Shown piece after piece: positions 1 to 12,532 of a stretch of 64,000 nt of DNA. The position numbers were made by a program, and so were the translations under genes. The notes beneath the pieces were generated by a model. The model did no database searches. It saw nothing but the letters and a program-made list of their open reading frames with translations, and was not told where the DNA came from. Positions within the stretch are counted from its first letter, which is position 1; each line of letters starts with the position of its first letter. The stretch spans positions 10,235,325-10,299,324 of the forward strand of contig NC_019879.2 of NCBI RefSeq assembly GCF_002234675.1. Direction: 5' to 3'. The stretch is from Oryzias latipes (taxonomy: Eukaryota > Chordata > Actinopteri > Beloniformes > Adrianichthyidae).

Positions 1-415
1 GTTCATGCTATACTTGTGAACCTGAACACTGGTAATGTGACGCGTGTTTAAGAATGCGCTAAACGCGGGTTCTTCCAGGCATGTTAAGCTCATGGTGTTT
101 ACACTGGACAAGCAGGGAGGGGCTTCTTCTTCTTTTCTTATTTTGCTACTGTTTGCTAGAGCATGTCCACCTACAGTTGGAAGAGGCTTGGTGGAAACTG
201 TCAAAGCGGTGTAAATTTCGGAAATCTCGCTCCAGGCGAAGTATGAAAGACTAATACGGTACAATTCCATGTAAAATAGCAATCATTGATTTTTCCTCCA
301 TGATGAATTTTCAAATGGTTATCACTTTCGTGAATTAAAATACGTCACTACCAAAGCCGAGTTCCTCATTGGTCAAAGTTCCTCATACAAGCTCAAAGCC
401 CGGTGATGTAAAGAA
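1..415 (+). repeat. Fragment of an unclassified DNA-transposon-like repeat (family 2)
   Basis: The stretch around 95-400 resembles, on the same strand, parts of 25437-25600 and, reverse-complemented, 26040-26240. Shared landmarks are a 'gttggaagaggcttgg' block near 175-195, 'ctcgctccaggc' near 228 and 'catgatgaattttcaaatgg' near 300. The fullest copy in the fhl2 intron has terminal inverted repeats, so this looks like a truncated copy of a non-autonomous DNA element. The superfamily is unknown. The 5' limit is outside the window. Confidence 0.5.
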
Positions 416-1082
416 GAGAGATAAAGTTGAAATTGGAGAGTAAAAAAAATAGTTATAGGATAGTTTGCCATCTCTCAGTGGGTGGCGCGTTCCTGTCCCA
501 GGTGGAGGAGTTAAAAAATCTTGGGGTCTTTTTTATGAGTCAGGAAAGACCAGAGTGTGAGATTGACAGGTGGATCGGACCAGCGTCTGTAGTTATGCGG
601 TTGCTGTACCGGTCCATTATGGGGAAAAGAGAGCTGAACAAGAAAGCAAAGCTCTCAATTTACCGGTCGATCTTCGTTCCAAAACTCACCCATGTGCTCT
701 GGGAAAGAACGAGGTCCCGAATACAAGCGGCTGAAATGAGCTTCCTCCGTAGGGTGGCTGGGCGCTCCCTTAGTGATAGGGGGTGAGAAGCTCAGTCAGC
801 TCGGAGTAGAACCGCTTCTCCTCCACATTGAGAGGAGCAAGTTGAGGTGGCTCGCCCATCTAGTCAGTCCTGGACGCCTCCCTGGGGAGGTGTACCGGCT
901 TGTCCAACTGGGCGGAGGCCCCAGAGAAGACCCAGGACACGCTGGAGAGACTATGTCTCTCAGCTGGTCTGGGAACGTCTCGTGGTTCCTCCTGAGGAGC
1001 TGGAGGAAGTAGCTGGTGTGAGGGACTGCTGCCCCTGTGACCTGGTTCCGGATGAGCAGAAGAAGATGGATGGATTTACAAG
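416..1082 (+). repeat. LINE 3' end (degenerate ORF2 tail)
   Basis: Translated pieces (EIDRWIG..., LLYRSIM, KAKLSIYRSIF, RSRIQAAEMSFLRRVAGRSL, then in another frame GVEPLLLHIERSKLRWLAHL) match the C-terminal ORF2 tail of a non-LTR retrotransposon very common in fish genomes. The frame breaks near 778-785 at a run of G. The copy ends in 'gaagatggatgga', the usual tail of this family. Related copies are at 3905-4600 and, reversed, at 5527-5756. The clade (L2 or Rex-like) is not certain. Not a host gene. Confidence 0.75.
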
Positions 1083-2220
1083 GTTTCGTCATTAAACTGC
1101 TCTCACGTCTAACATTGAATATCAATGCTGTTATCTGATGAAGTTCCAGACGCTCCTCAGGCAGCATTTGTGCTTGTTTGCTCACCTTCAGTTTACAGTC
1201 ATCACGGTTTCCTGCTTCTCTGAGCTGTGGGATGATTACAGTTGCCCTACTGAGGATGTTATTACCCTCTTCCAGTTGTAACCACTAATATAATTGCTCA
1301 TAATTGCTCCTAAAGCCTTGTTCAGAGGGACTTTATGGAAAGTAATTAGTACACAATTGATGCCTCCTTTAATGCTTGTTGTTTGTGTCTGAAAGCGTGA
1401 CACACATACACACACACATGCACACAAACGCACACACAGAACCTGTCAAACCAATCATTTAACAACTGCAAAGCCCTAATCTGCAACTCTGTCACTTGAG
1501 TTTGTTCATTAGCATTCCTGCTGCTTGGTGTTAATTATTTTCATGAGACCGGGAATGGTTAACCACCAAGTCCAAGACTGATTAACACGCTGTGACGTTC
1601 TCAACTGAAACTTAAGATACACAAAATTCAAAGAAAACGCCACCGTTTCCATGTGAGGGAGATCAAATGTGAGTCTTTACAGTTCAACACAAAGAGGGCA
1701 ACTCATTTTCACTTTGCACGTGTTTTTGTATTTTTTTTTTTGAGCGATAGAGCAACTCCAACCCAGTTTCTCAATCAGGGAGAAATCAAACATCTGCGGA
1801 ATGAGTGTGTGTCTGCCACTGAACGTGACGGGCATGCATGTGTCAGCTCACTGGAGTGGAACTCCATAACGGGCATGTTCTGCGCATGGGCATGGCGCCA
1901 GCGTGGAGGAGGAAAAGCCTCTGAGCATCAGGTTGCAGATGTTTAAATGAAAGGAGCGGTTGTCCAGGCGGAGTGCAACTCAACTGGCTTGTCTCTGTAG
2001 GTGCAGTTTTGGTCTCCACTCCATCCATCACTTTAAATTGAAATCCATTTTAATCTGCTATTGGGTGATAATTATTTCTGAGTTTAAAGATGATCCTTTC
2101 ATAAAAATGGTACATTTCTGTATTTGTAGATTAACACTATAAGAGTAATTTGGTTCAGTTTCTTTCCGACCAAAAGTCAGTGAAAACAACAAAGTCCAAC
2201 TTTTCCATTTATAAAAATGT
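1083..2220. other. No gene seen; short CA-rich tract
   Basis: Only short unsupported ORFs. A CA-rich imperfect dinucleotide tract lies at about 1400-1438. A 97-codon ORF at 1653-1946 shows no recognisable domain. Confidence 0.5.
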
Positions 2221-2224
2221 GGAG

Positions 2225-3150
2225 CTGTAGGACCCAAAAAGCTGTAGGACCCAAAAAGCAGGAGACCATCATATGGTGTCAGAAACACAAACATGACAAA
2301 GAAAAGGAACCTACAAAGAGTTGACAAAACAAAGTGACAAACCTGAAAAACGGAAAACCAAACACAAAAATACAATAAACTAAATGAAGACAGCTGTGGA
2401 TGATCGACCTTTGACCTGGTGAGACTGACAAGGAAAACAGAACACGAACCCCCCCCAACACTTGGGAGGACGGGACCAGGAGGAACAGCAAAACAAAAGC
2501 TAAACTAGAAAACAGTTCAGGTTCCTGCAGGCCAGTAGGAGTGAGGGGTTACAAGAATAACCCCTCCTAAGGAACTGGCACCAAGAGGAGCAGTCCCAAT
2601 GACTATCCCCAGGAGCTGGAAACATGAAGGGTACAAGGCCCAGTGACCCTCCTCCTAAACAGGAAACATCCCGGAGGGGGGCGAACCCCCCTTAGGAACA
2701 GACACATGAAGAGGAGCTGTCCCGGTGACCCTCCTCAGGAACAGAGGACCTATAGTATCGATGTGGATGTGGCTTGAAAATAGCTGCAGAAAAACTCATC
2801 TGCCATGGCGTGATGTGGATTGCAGTAGCAAACAAACCTACTACTTCAACAAAACTTCTTCTGCTGGGTCCGGGGTGTTCAGGTCATTCTATCAGGAACT
2901 AGAGGTGTAGGAGGCCAGGCATGGTAGCATAAACATAACAAAACATAATCAACTTAAACATGACCAAAAAAACAAGTGGAAACAAAAAGAGCAATTAGTA
3001 GATTACTTGGCAGAAATAACCGAAAACCAGATACTAAAATACATTGAGGGCAATTAACCAAATGACAACAGCTGTGGATGATCAACCTTAACCTGGTGAT
3101 ACTTACAAGGAAAACAGAAGATGACAAAAATTGGAGACACATCATAAAAA
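2225..3150. repeat. Unclassified repeat with two related segments
   Basis: The segments around 2330-2440 and 2975-3125 share 'cagctgtggatgatc', then 'acctggtga', then 'acaaggaaaacaga', in the same order and orientation, so part of this interval is a diverged direct duplication or two copies of one element. 'gctgtaggacccaaaaa' is also tandemly doubled at about 2223-2260. No coding signature was recognised. Confidence 0.45.
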
Positions 3151-3904
3151 TCCCAGCGCTGAATCTTCACATTGTGGAGATTAAACCATGAATTTATAAA
3201 ATATAGCTTAAAAACAGTTACATGATTTGAATTCTAACAGTGTTATATTTTTATTGTATTACTTTTGACGGCAGGAGTTCCTTTCAAAATAAATTACATC
3301 CTTTGTCAGTTAAGATCCTCATACTGTGGGATTTTTCTGCAATAAAAACTTTGCTTCTGAAAAGCAAAAAAACACGAGATGAGAATATGACTTTAAACTT
3401 TCTTTGGGATAATAATCGCAAACAATTAAAAACTTTCCTTCAGTTATCTGACATGTTTGGCTTTTGGGGGACTGGTAGAGCTCTCTTGATTTAGTGTAAT
3501 GTCAGCAGTGGTTAAAAAAGAAAGGAGTTCATTTTCACCTTAGTTTAATCATCTAAAAATATGACAAAACTTAAATGTTAATTTATCAAATTGTTAGCAT
3601 TTTTCTTCAAAGCCAAAGAGCCTCAATGAAGGGGTAAAAGTGCCACATTCAACAGCTTGACCGCTGCAAATGTAACACTCCCCTCTGCTGGACAAAAAAG
3701 AAACTGCAGCTCAATTTTTAAACATTTTAACACCCAATCAGATTTTTCATTAATCAATTAGTTACAAATAACCAATGATAAAATTTTAATCTAAAAATAA
3801 ACTGCATTGTATAAATATATACGCTTGCGAAAAATGTATATTAATAGATCAGACGTGACTTTCAGTTTTTATTAAAGCCTTTTTGGGAATTGTTGAAATT
3901 ACTT
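3151..3904. other. A+T-rich intergenic sequence, nothing recognised
   Basis: No supported ORF. A 'cccctctgctgg' block near 3681 resembles the reverse of a CTCF core but is isolated. Confidence 0.4.
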
Positions 3905-4600
3905 TTTAAAATATTTTCAATGCAGCTGGAGCCAGCAACTCCAGCGTGCATTGGGGCAGTGAGGAGCGGCTGGAATGAGGTCAGCACCGCTAAATCTGAG
4001 GCCATGGTTTTTGACCAGAGAAAGGTTGTTTGCCATTTCTCGGTGGGTGAAGTGTCCCTGCCCCAGGTGAAGGAGTTTAAATATCTTGGTGTCTTGTTCA
4101 CGAGGGAAGGAAGACCGGAGCGTGAGATTGACAGGCGGATCGGAGCAGCGTCCGTACCGGTCGATCTTTATTCCAATACTCACGTATAGTCATTAGCTCT
4201 GGGTCATGACTGAAAAAACGAAGTCCAGGATACAAGTGGCTGAAATGAGCTTCCTCGGTAGGGTGACTGGGCGCTCCCTTAGAGATAGGGGGTGAGAAGC
4301 TCAATCACCCACAGATAGCTCGTAGTAGAGTCGCTTCTCCACATCAAGAAGGGTCAGTTGAGGTGGCTCGGGCATCTGGTCTGGAAGCCTCCTGGACGCC
4401 TCCCTGGAGAGGTGTTCCGGGCATGTCACACTGGATGGAGCCTGGAAATGCCTCAGGGCCCCCCAGAGGAGCTGGAGGAAGTGGCCGGGGCAGGGGAAGT
4501 CTGGGCATCTTTGCTTAAGTAGCTGTCCCCGCGACCCTGGTCCTAGATAAGCCTAAGAAAACGGATGGATGGATGGATGGGTTGATGGAGAGATGTATGT
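3905..4600 (+). repeat. LINE 3' end with TGGA tail (second copy)
   Basis: Same family as 416-1082: EFKYLGVLFT, EREIDRRIGAAS and later an AEMSFLGRVTGRSL block, with frameshifts and an internal deletion. It ends in a short TGGA tandem tail at about 4562-4580, which runs directly into the TA-rich microsatellite that follows. Confidence 0.75.
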
Positions 4601-4681
4601 ATGTATGTATTTATATATATATATATATATATAAAATACATACATACAGACATATACAGATATATATATCTGTACATACAG

Positions 4682-4742
<61 letters not shown>

Positions 4743-4762
4743 TACACACACACATAGATATA
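4590..4762. repeat. TATG / TA microsatellite with palindromic core
   Basis: TATG units pass into long (TA)n, then ACAT units, then (TA)n again. A perfect 20-bp palindrome, TACAGATATATATATCTGTA, lies at 4655-4674. The overlapping poly-Ile/Tyr ORFs on both strands are artefacts of this repeat. Confidence 0.9.
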
Positions 4763-5067
4763 TTATGTATTTAAGTCCTGTCTTTTCCTTCCTCCTGTGG
4801 TGCTCCATAGTTTGCTATTTCAACATTCAAGTGTTTTCAAGGTTCTCTGGTGGATTTTGGTTTCTAGTCTGTTTTTAAGTTGTTAAAGATCTTGTTCCCC
4901 TGGAACCTCCGGTCTCCTCCTCTCTGCACCTGGGTACTCCCTCACCGCCCACCGTGACATCTTTATCATCAGCTGATTGCCCATAGGAGCAGCTTTTATC
5001 ATCATCTAGTGCTGTTTCAGTCAAAGGATAAAAACATTTTCAGTGTTATGGTACATCTACAGTAGTT
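4763..5067. other. No gene seen
   Basis: Unique-looking sequence between a microsatellite and a hAT fragment; nothing recognised. Confidence 0.4.
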
Positions 5068-5526
5068 CAGTGCTTCTCAAATAGAGGGGCGTGCTATTAT
5101 GGGTTGTATCACAGAGTGTAAGTCTACCTAAAATTGTGTCTTTTAATATTAACAAAAGAAAAAAAGCAATATATATCCAAGTTCAAGATATATTAACTTT
5201 ATTTTGCCACACAGAAACCCTGTTATAGTCTAAAACAGAAAAAAGCTGAAAGTGCCTGAAATAAAAAATCTGTCATTCCTTATTCAAACTAGAAACATTT
5301 TAACCAACTGAACCATTTGATGCTGAGAAAATAATTCAGGGACGGCAGTTCAGTTTCAGGTTGTTACAAACTCTGTGATACAATACATAATAGGAAACCA
5401 ATAGTGGCGCAGATTTATTTTCAAGCACTGAGCCGCTGTCACCGCAGCCCCCCTTTTGCCCCCCAAGCAATTGCCTGTATTACCTGTGCCTAAAACCGCT
5501 ACTACCTCATTATTTGAGAAGTTCTG
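5068..5526. mobile_element. hAT-like MITE, CAGTG(C/T)TTCTCAA termini
   Basis: Starts CAGTGCTTCTCAAATA and ends TTATTTGAGAAGTTCTG, an imperfect inverted repeat. The block at 5405-5510 is the reverse complement of the 36520-36640 region of the better preserved copy at 36484-37505 (shared 'actgagccgctgtcac' and 'cctgtgccta'). No clean 8-bp target duplication is visible here, so the ends may be eroded. Confidence 0.6.
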
Positions 5527-5756
5527 CTCTAGGGGGACTTCAGGCCGTTCCCAGGCCAGCCGACAGACATAGTGTCCCCCAGGGCCTCCGCCCAGTGGGA
5601 CATGCCCGGAACACCTCTCCAGGGAGGCGTCCAGGAGACACCCGGACTAGATGCCCGAGGCACCTCAACTGGCTCCTTTCGATGTAGAGGAGAAGCGGTT
5701 CTACTCCGAGCTCTCCGCGGGTGACCGAGCTTCTCACCCCCTATCTGTAAGGGAGT
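5527..5756 (-). repeat. LINE 3' end fragment (third copy)
   Basis: On the minus strand this reads the same ORF2 tail as 416-1082 (GVEPLLLYIERSQLRCLGHLV, PGRLPGEVF, ACPTGRRP). It has the same G-run frame break at 'gatagggggtgagaag'. Confidence 0.7.
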
Positions 5757-6005
5757 GTCCACAATCACACACCCATGCACTCTTACATTCACACCTAGGG
5801 ACAATTTAGATTAACCACTTAACCTATGAAGCATGTTTTTGGATGGTGGGAGGAAGCCGGAAACCCCGGAGAAAACCCAGACGTGCACGAGGAGAACATG
5901 CAAACTCCACACAGAAAGGTTCAGGTTTGGTTCTGGTTCAGGTCCCCCCAACCAGGGGACTTCTTACTGTGAAGCAAGAGCGCTAACCACTGCACCACCA
6001 TGCAG
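5757..6005 (+). repeat. Widespread teleost dispersed repeat
   Basis: Contains the recurrent block 'gcatgtttttggatggtggg', then 'aggaagccggaaaccc', then 'gaacatgcaaactccacaca', which I recognise as a common interspersed fish repeat. A fuller copy in the same orientation lies at 52024-52312. Class uncertain. Confidence 0.6.
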
Positions 6006-6008
6006 CCT

Positions 6009-7274
<1,266 letters not shown>

Positions 7275-7375
7275 AAATTCTTAATTTTTTTTCTCCAATT
7301 CTAAAATCAATATATTGTAACCCAGTTCTGCTTCAAATGTCACCACTTGCTGAAGAAAGGCCATCACTGCTCCTT

Positions 7376-7560
7376 TAAAGCAGAGAGCAGCCCCTCCCTC
7401 CCCTGCGTCAGCATCAACATCACCCACAGGCGGCAGGATGGCGATCGATCCGGCGGTGGAGCGTTCAGCTCAGAGGGAGATTTGTGAGGAGGACCTGATC
7501 ACACAGCAGAGCTGAGGCCCAGTCTGCGCTTCCAGAAGGGCTCTGGCATCATGAACAGAG
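7376..7560 (+). other. gpr45: Probable untranslated first exon of gpr45
   Basis: A G+C-rich island in A+T-rich surroundings that ends in a consensus donor: 'cagag' then 'gtaacc' at 7561. The next plausible downstream acceptor on this strand is 'ggcttcag' ending at 12435, 97 bp before the gpr45 start codon. This pairing is inferred, not shown. The 5' end is not defined by the sequence; I saw no TATA box. An alternative is an unrelated non-coding transcript. Confidence 0.45.
7438..7515 (+). promoter_or_regulatory. Upstream ORF 1 in the putative gpr45 leader
   Basis: ATG at 7438 opens 25 codons closed by TGA at 7513-7515, inside the putative leader exon. If the exon is transcribed, this uORF would precede the receptor ORF and could dampen its translation. 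Confidence 0.35.
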
Positions 7561-9771
7561 GTAACCACCCTTTGTCGTGTTAGAGTTGGTTCGCTCTCTC
7601 ACGCGATGCTCAGTGATTCCGCTGTGGCTGTGATGCAGTTATGATTGCAGACGCATTCAAGTGTCTGGCAGCTGCGTGAAGACAGGGATCCAGGTAGGGA
7701 GACGTTATGATGGAGGATCATACCCCATCTTTAAAAAAACACATCAATCTAAAGCCAGGCTGGGCTTTTGTCTCAGAATCTTGTAACCTGTGAGAAATAC
7801 CTCTATCCAGACGGTCTGAGCAACAGAGCCCACCCCTTGATAAAAAGGAATGTTTAATCACACACTTACTAACAGGGGATGGGAGTACAGGGGCTGTGTG
7901 TTGCCATGGAACTAGTGACTTAGTTGGCATAGCAACAGTCAGCATCACTATGCAGGATTACTTGAAAGGGATATTGAGCCATAACTTGGCCTCCACCATT
8001 AAATAGGTCCTCGCTCACGTGAGATGTGTTAATAAGGTTAGTAAAGATTTTGATTTTAACCTAAAGGAAAGGAAATGTACTTATAACCAACATCATAACT
8101 AACATAAATACATCTTTTTCAGTAGCTGAATTTTATTTTTTCCCCCAAACTAAAGTTTAACTGCTAAAAATTCAAATAAAGACAGAGTAAATAACTAAAT
8201 AAATAATATTAAGTACCCTTAATATTGCAAGATTCAAGATCTATTCTTATTTTTAATTAAATTAGCCAAATCTATTAGGATTTAGTTTAGTTAAATGTTG
8301 GATTCTACTTGTAATCAAATGGGAAATTATCCATTTATCAATTTGAGTTTTTTTCTACTATATTCTAATCATTTTAGACAAACAACTCAAAGATCAAGTT
8401 AAAAGTGTTATTTAAACTGCTAAAACCGAACCCTTAGAGATAAGTCTAAAATTATTTAGCCATTGGTAGATTTTCTTTAAATAAGCAAAAAGAAAAAGTC
8501 TGCTGATGGTCTAACCAAGAATTCATATTTTAAGAAAAAAATTCTAAGATGTTTTCTCAAAGTCAGATTATTTTTCATTTGAAAAACTTTCTTAATGAGG
8601 TTATTTTTCTTGCAAGACACAAAACAAGACTTTGTCTTTTCTAAAACAAAGGTATTTTTACTTTCTTAGGATTTGGTTTTTGCATTGTAGTACAGGAATA
8701 GTGTTATTAAAACGTTGAAATAAACCATGAATAATGTTTTTTAGTAACATTCTTTCTTCAGGATCTTTTCACTCTCCTTTGATTCTCAGCTTCTGCCAAG
8801 ACGGAAGCAACATACCTCGTTTTATTGACTGTAAATCTCTGTTTCTCTGGCCTGGAACAAACTGAAAACACATTTTGCCAAAAAACACAAAAAATCCCCC
8901 CAAATGTCTGCAGGGTTTGTGAATTCTCACACATGAGGGACAAAGCCTCATCCCTGCTGGAATGTTAAATCTTTTTCAGAATGTCCACAGGTCACTTTTT
9001 AAAACAGTCACAGCTGTCTGTGGCAGCTCTGATCTGTGTTTAAAATCTGTCAGCAAGGAAATGTAAGAATTGAGGCAGCTCATGGTGAGGAGCTGAAAAA
9101 CAGACAATCGGATACTTTGAGGACATGAACGACTCACATGTTGAGGAAGATGGATGTGCACTATGCACAAGCTTTAGGAAAGACTGTGAGACATAACAGT
9201 CAGAGGGATGCTTTCTTGTTGAAACATTTGATCTTTTTCCTATAAATTATGTCTTAAAAATGCTTCTGCTTGCAGCCTGTGCAGTAAACCGAGGCGCTCA
9301 TCCACAGTTTTTGCCCATAAGGGTGGTTTCGCACAGATTTTCACACCTCGGTTTGCTTTGATTTCAACCACGGCGCTCTCTGCTGTGAACAAAAAAAACT
9401 GGATGAAAAAATCTTGCAGTTCCAGCAGCTGCTCAGTTGGGGGCAGTAAGCACACTCTGATCAGCAAGTGACAGCAACACAAACATGAAAAGCAGCTGGT
9501 TCAGTGAGCCCTCAGACATCAGCACCTCCGCATTGATCCATGTAACATCTCAAAACTTTTCCTTCATCAACCTTCACTTACTTTGGTGTTGTGGACTGTT
9601 TTTTTATTGTTACTAAAGCACGGCTTTTGTCATGTTTCCCTTTGCTGTCACTCATTTGTCCTTTAGGAAATCTGTCTGCATTGTCACAGACATGAAGAAC
9701 ACCAGATGATGTTTATGAGCGAAGTGATCTGATGTAAAAGTGTTTCCAGTTGTTTTTATTATTATTATTAT
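7561..9771 (+). other. gpr45 leader intron, first part; A+T-rich
   Basis: No coding signature. The stretch 8050-8700 is strongly A+T-rich with many 'aagaaaa' and 'tttctt' blocks and may be an old transposon, but I cannot classify it. ORFs at 8758-8951 and 9240-9482 lack domains. Confidence 0.35.
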
Positions 9772-10287
9772 TATGATTATGCCGTTTCTAGCCAAAAATG
9801 TAAAAAAAAAAAACTGTCGTTTTCAAGGACAATGTTGCTGCTGAGTGGCTGGAGTTCATAAGAAATTCGCCTCTGAATTGTGGGCGGGACAGTTTGTTTA
9901 CACAGTCCTTTTGTTTACACGTTCTCCTGCTATCTTAAAATCCCTCACACCCCCAAACTAACATAATCAGTGCAACAAAAATGGCGAGCGATATTGGAGC
10001 TATCCAGATTCCAGCTCAGACGAGGAAAACAAAGACGTCCACGGATCTGTTTGTCTGCAAGTGGATGTAGGAAGTTGGTGGCTGTACCCAACGTATTTTC
10101 TACGTCTCAAATATGATCTTTTCCCAACAGTAGTTTTTTTTCTGCTCCTGATTCACAATAATTTGAAAAAAGAAATACTCAGAAAAGCAAATTTAAGCTT
10201 CATTTTCTTTACATATTCCCTCAGTCACCAGACGAATGCCACAAGAGCATGTTAAAAACACCAAAAACATTGGTGTGAGTCTGTAAG
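9772..10287 (+). mobile_element. MITE family 1, copy A (sense)
   Basis: Sense orientation is defined by 'tgtgggcggga' upstream of the conserved 'atggcgagc' head. Here the head ATG is at 9981 and is followed by a CDS-like stretch with an internal deletion. It ends near 'cattggtgtgagtct'. The first terminus is missing. Confidence 0.7.
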
Positions 10288-11150
10288 GAAACCAAAGTTC
10301 ACTTGGTTGATCCTCACCAAAATGTAGTCAGATAAAATTAAAGGAACTGAAATACACCCTGGTGTGAATCAAACCAAAGAGTGGCCTTGAAGCCTAAGCA
10401 AAACTAATGAGCGGTTCCGTTGATGCCACACATTGATGGATCTCTTTCTCATTTCCTGAGTCCTACAACATTCAGATTACCATGAATTTAATTCCTGAAA
10501 AACACAAATAATGAAATTCACTTATAACCTGTATCCATTACAAGCTTTTAAATCATGTAGAAGACCTGGGAAGTGACGATATTTCTTCAATAAAAATGTA
10601 CCTACTAGCTCTTCTAAAAGCTTTCAAACTTATATTTGAGAACAAATATCGACAATGTGCTGTTTTGGCTTCTGTATCAGGCATGATGAACATGTTTAAA
10701 GGGATTTTTATTGTCTATTAGCTCTCCTGATGTCCTGCATTTGTCTGTCAAACCTAAAAATATCCATACGTGTCGTTTCATTTTTGTTCACATGGGCACA
10801 GCCAGCTTTGTGCTCTTGCAGTAAAATGTCAATTGAAGCTCAGACCAAAGCCTGCATGTAAAGGTCATCTGGACCAGGGACCTTCTGTAACTGTGAAAGG
10901 TTGCTGTCAACAACTGTGGCTCAGTTTATCTGAGTGCTTTGGGAAGAATGGGAGTGGAACCTGCAGCAGAACCTGCAGCTGTGTGTCAAAGAGAGCATAG
11001 ACACATTTCAGGTGGTGGAGGCACTCATGATGCTGCGGTTTCACGTTGTCTCCAGGTTCTAGACGTTCATCAGCTTTGAGTTCTTTCCATTTGACAAGAT
11101 GTGTCAAATTTCTAAACTGTCTAGACTGTCTTCAGACTCACCATCTAATA
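10288..11150. other. Intron sequence, nothing recognised
   Basis: Part of the putative gpr45 leader intron. The ORF at 10770-11000 has no recognisable domain. Confidence 0.35.
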
Positions 11151-11579
11151 CATGTGTCAAACTCAAGGCCCCCCCCATGTCATTCTATGTGGGCCACGAC
11201 AGCATAAAAGTTTTTAATCTCTTAAATAAAAAATAAAAAGTTGTGTGTATTTATTCCTATCTAGGGGGAATCGAACTTAAAATATTGGATTGGGCAACTA
11301 TACATCAGGACTTAAACACTGTCCATACAACCTAACCTGACAGAATCAAATCTAAAAGGATTTATGCTAGAGTAACAAGCAAACATATGTTTTTTTTTTT
11401 CATGCAACTGCAATTGTCACTTTAAAAAGTTATAATAAATAGATAATGAGTGATTTAACATTAAGGAGTAGTTACATTTATTTTTCATTATTTGGTTACA
11501 TGTATAAGTTATATCTGGCCCTTTGAGGACAACCACTATGCTGATGTGGCCCTCGGTGAAAATGAGTTTGACACCCCTG
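11151..11579. mobile_element. hAT-like element with GTGTCAAACTC termini
   Basis: Starts CATGTGTCAAACTCAAGGCC and ends GAGTTTGACACCCCTG, an inverted repeat that I recognise as the common hAT-type terminus. Flanks 'atctaata' and 'ctctaaaa' agree at 6 of 8 positions, consistent with an aged 8-bp target duplication. No transposase remains. Confidence 0.65.
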
Positions 11580-11689
11580 CTCTAAAAGTTTCTAATAACA
11601 CCAGCAAATATTCCTACATTTGGTCCTGTTTTTACGTTAGCCATTATTATTCCAAATTTAATAAATCCGGGAAATTAAAGAACCATTTC

Positions 11690-12317
11690 AAGGAAAATTG
11701 TGTTTTTTGTGTCGTTAACATGGTCTTGTGGCATTTTCCTGATGATGGAGGAGATATATAGGGAAAATAAAGCTTAAAACAGTTACTGAGTTTTTCTTCA
11801 TTCAAATTCTTGTAAATGAGGAACAGAAAAAAAATAATGTATATTTTGGAAAAAGATCGTATTTGTGATGTAGAAAATCCGCTGGGCGGGCCACTATATC
11901 TTCCTGCTCCGCTCCATTCAAATGAATCCACTTGTAGACGAGTAGATCCATGTATGTTTTCGTTTTCCTGGTCGAAGCTGATATCTGTCTAAAACGCTGC
12001 CCAGCTGGGTAGCTCCAATAGTGCTCGGCATTTTTGTTGCACTGGTAATGTTAGGTTGAAGGTGTGAGGGGCTGTAAGCCAGCAGGAGAGACTGTAAACA
12101 GTTCTAAGTTTTGAGTGATGGGGATGCGGGTTGCTCCACACCAACAGTCCCGCCCACAAAACTCAGAGGAGAATTTCTAAAGAACTACTGCCGCTTTGCA
12201 GAAACTATGAACTAGACAAATATTTTTGATTTTGGCTAAAAACTGCACAATCCTAATTAAAAGATCTCACCGAATGCTTTTACAATGGATCAACAGATAA
12301 TCGGAGTGGGACTTTAA
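11690..12317 (-). mobile_element. MITE family 1, copy B (antisense)
   Basis: Ends in the family terminus GGAGTGGGACTTTAA at about 12303-12317 and carries the family's interior ('ctgctccgctccatt', 'gtcccgcccaca'). Its end lies only about 118 bp upstream of the inferred gpr45 exon 2 acceptor. Confidence 0.8.
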
Positions 12318-12435
12318 AACCGGTGCATACGTTTGATTTCAGCCCACGATCTGATCATTATTTTTGGGTGCAACTGTGTCTGTTTTTTTATAGTTGCACA
12401 CAAATTCTGAACTTGTTTTTCTTTTTTGGCTTCAG

Positions 12436-12532
12436 ATGATGCAATGGAGCATCAAATGCTGTTGACATTTTCACAACAACATTTGAAAACTGTCCATTTT
12501 CCTCTTGGCTGACATTCCTGAAGAAGAACATC
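12436..12532 (+). other. gpr45: gpr45 exon 2, 5' untranslated part
   Basis: Preceded by a pyrimidine-rich tract and 'ggcttcag', a good acceptor. It contains the body of uORF 2 and leads straight into the receptor start codon. Confidence 0.45.

Larger units (their letters stand above)
7551..12512 (+). promoter_or_regulatory. Spliced upstream ORF 2 (7551-7560 joined to 12436-12512)
   Basis: Joining 'atgaacagag' to the exon starting at 12436 gives an ATG-initiated reading frame of 28 codons that stops with TGA at 12510-12512, 20 nt before the receptor ATG at 12533. Visible only on the inferred spliced transcript. Confidence 0.3.

Noticed and set aside
4543-4878. Long Ile/Tyr-repeat ORFs on both strands
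   Set aside because: Translations of a TA/TATG microsatellite.
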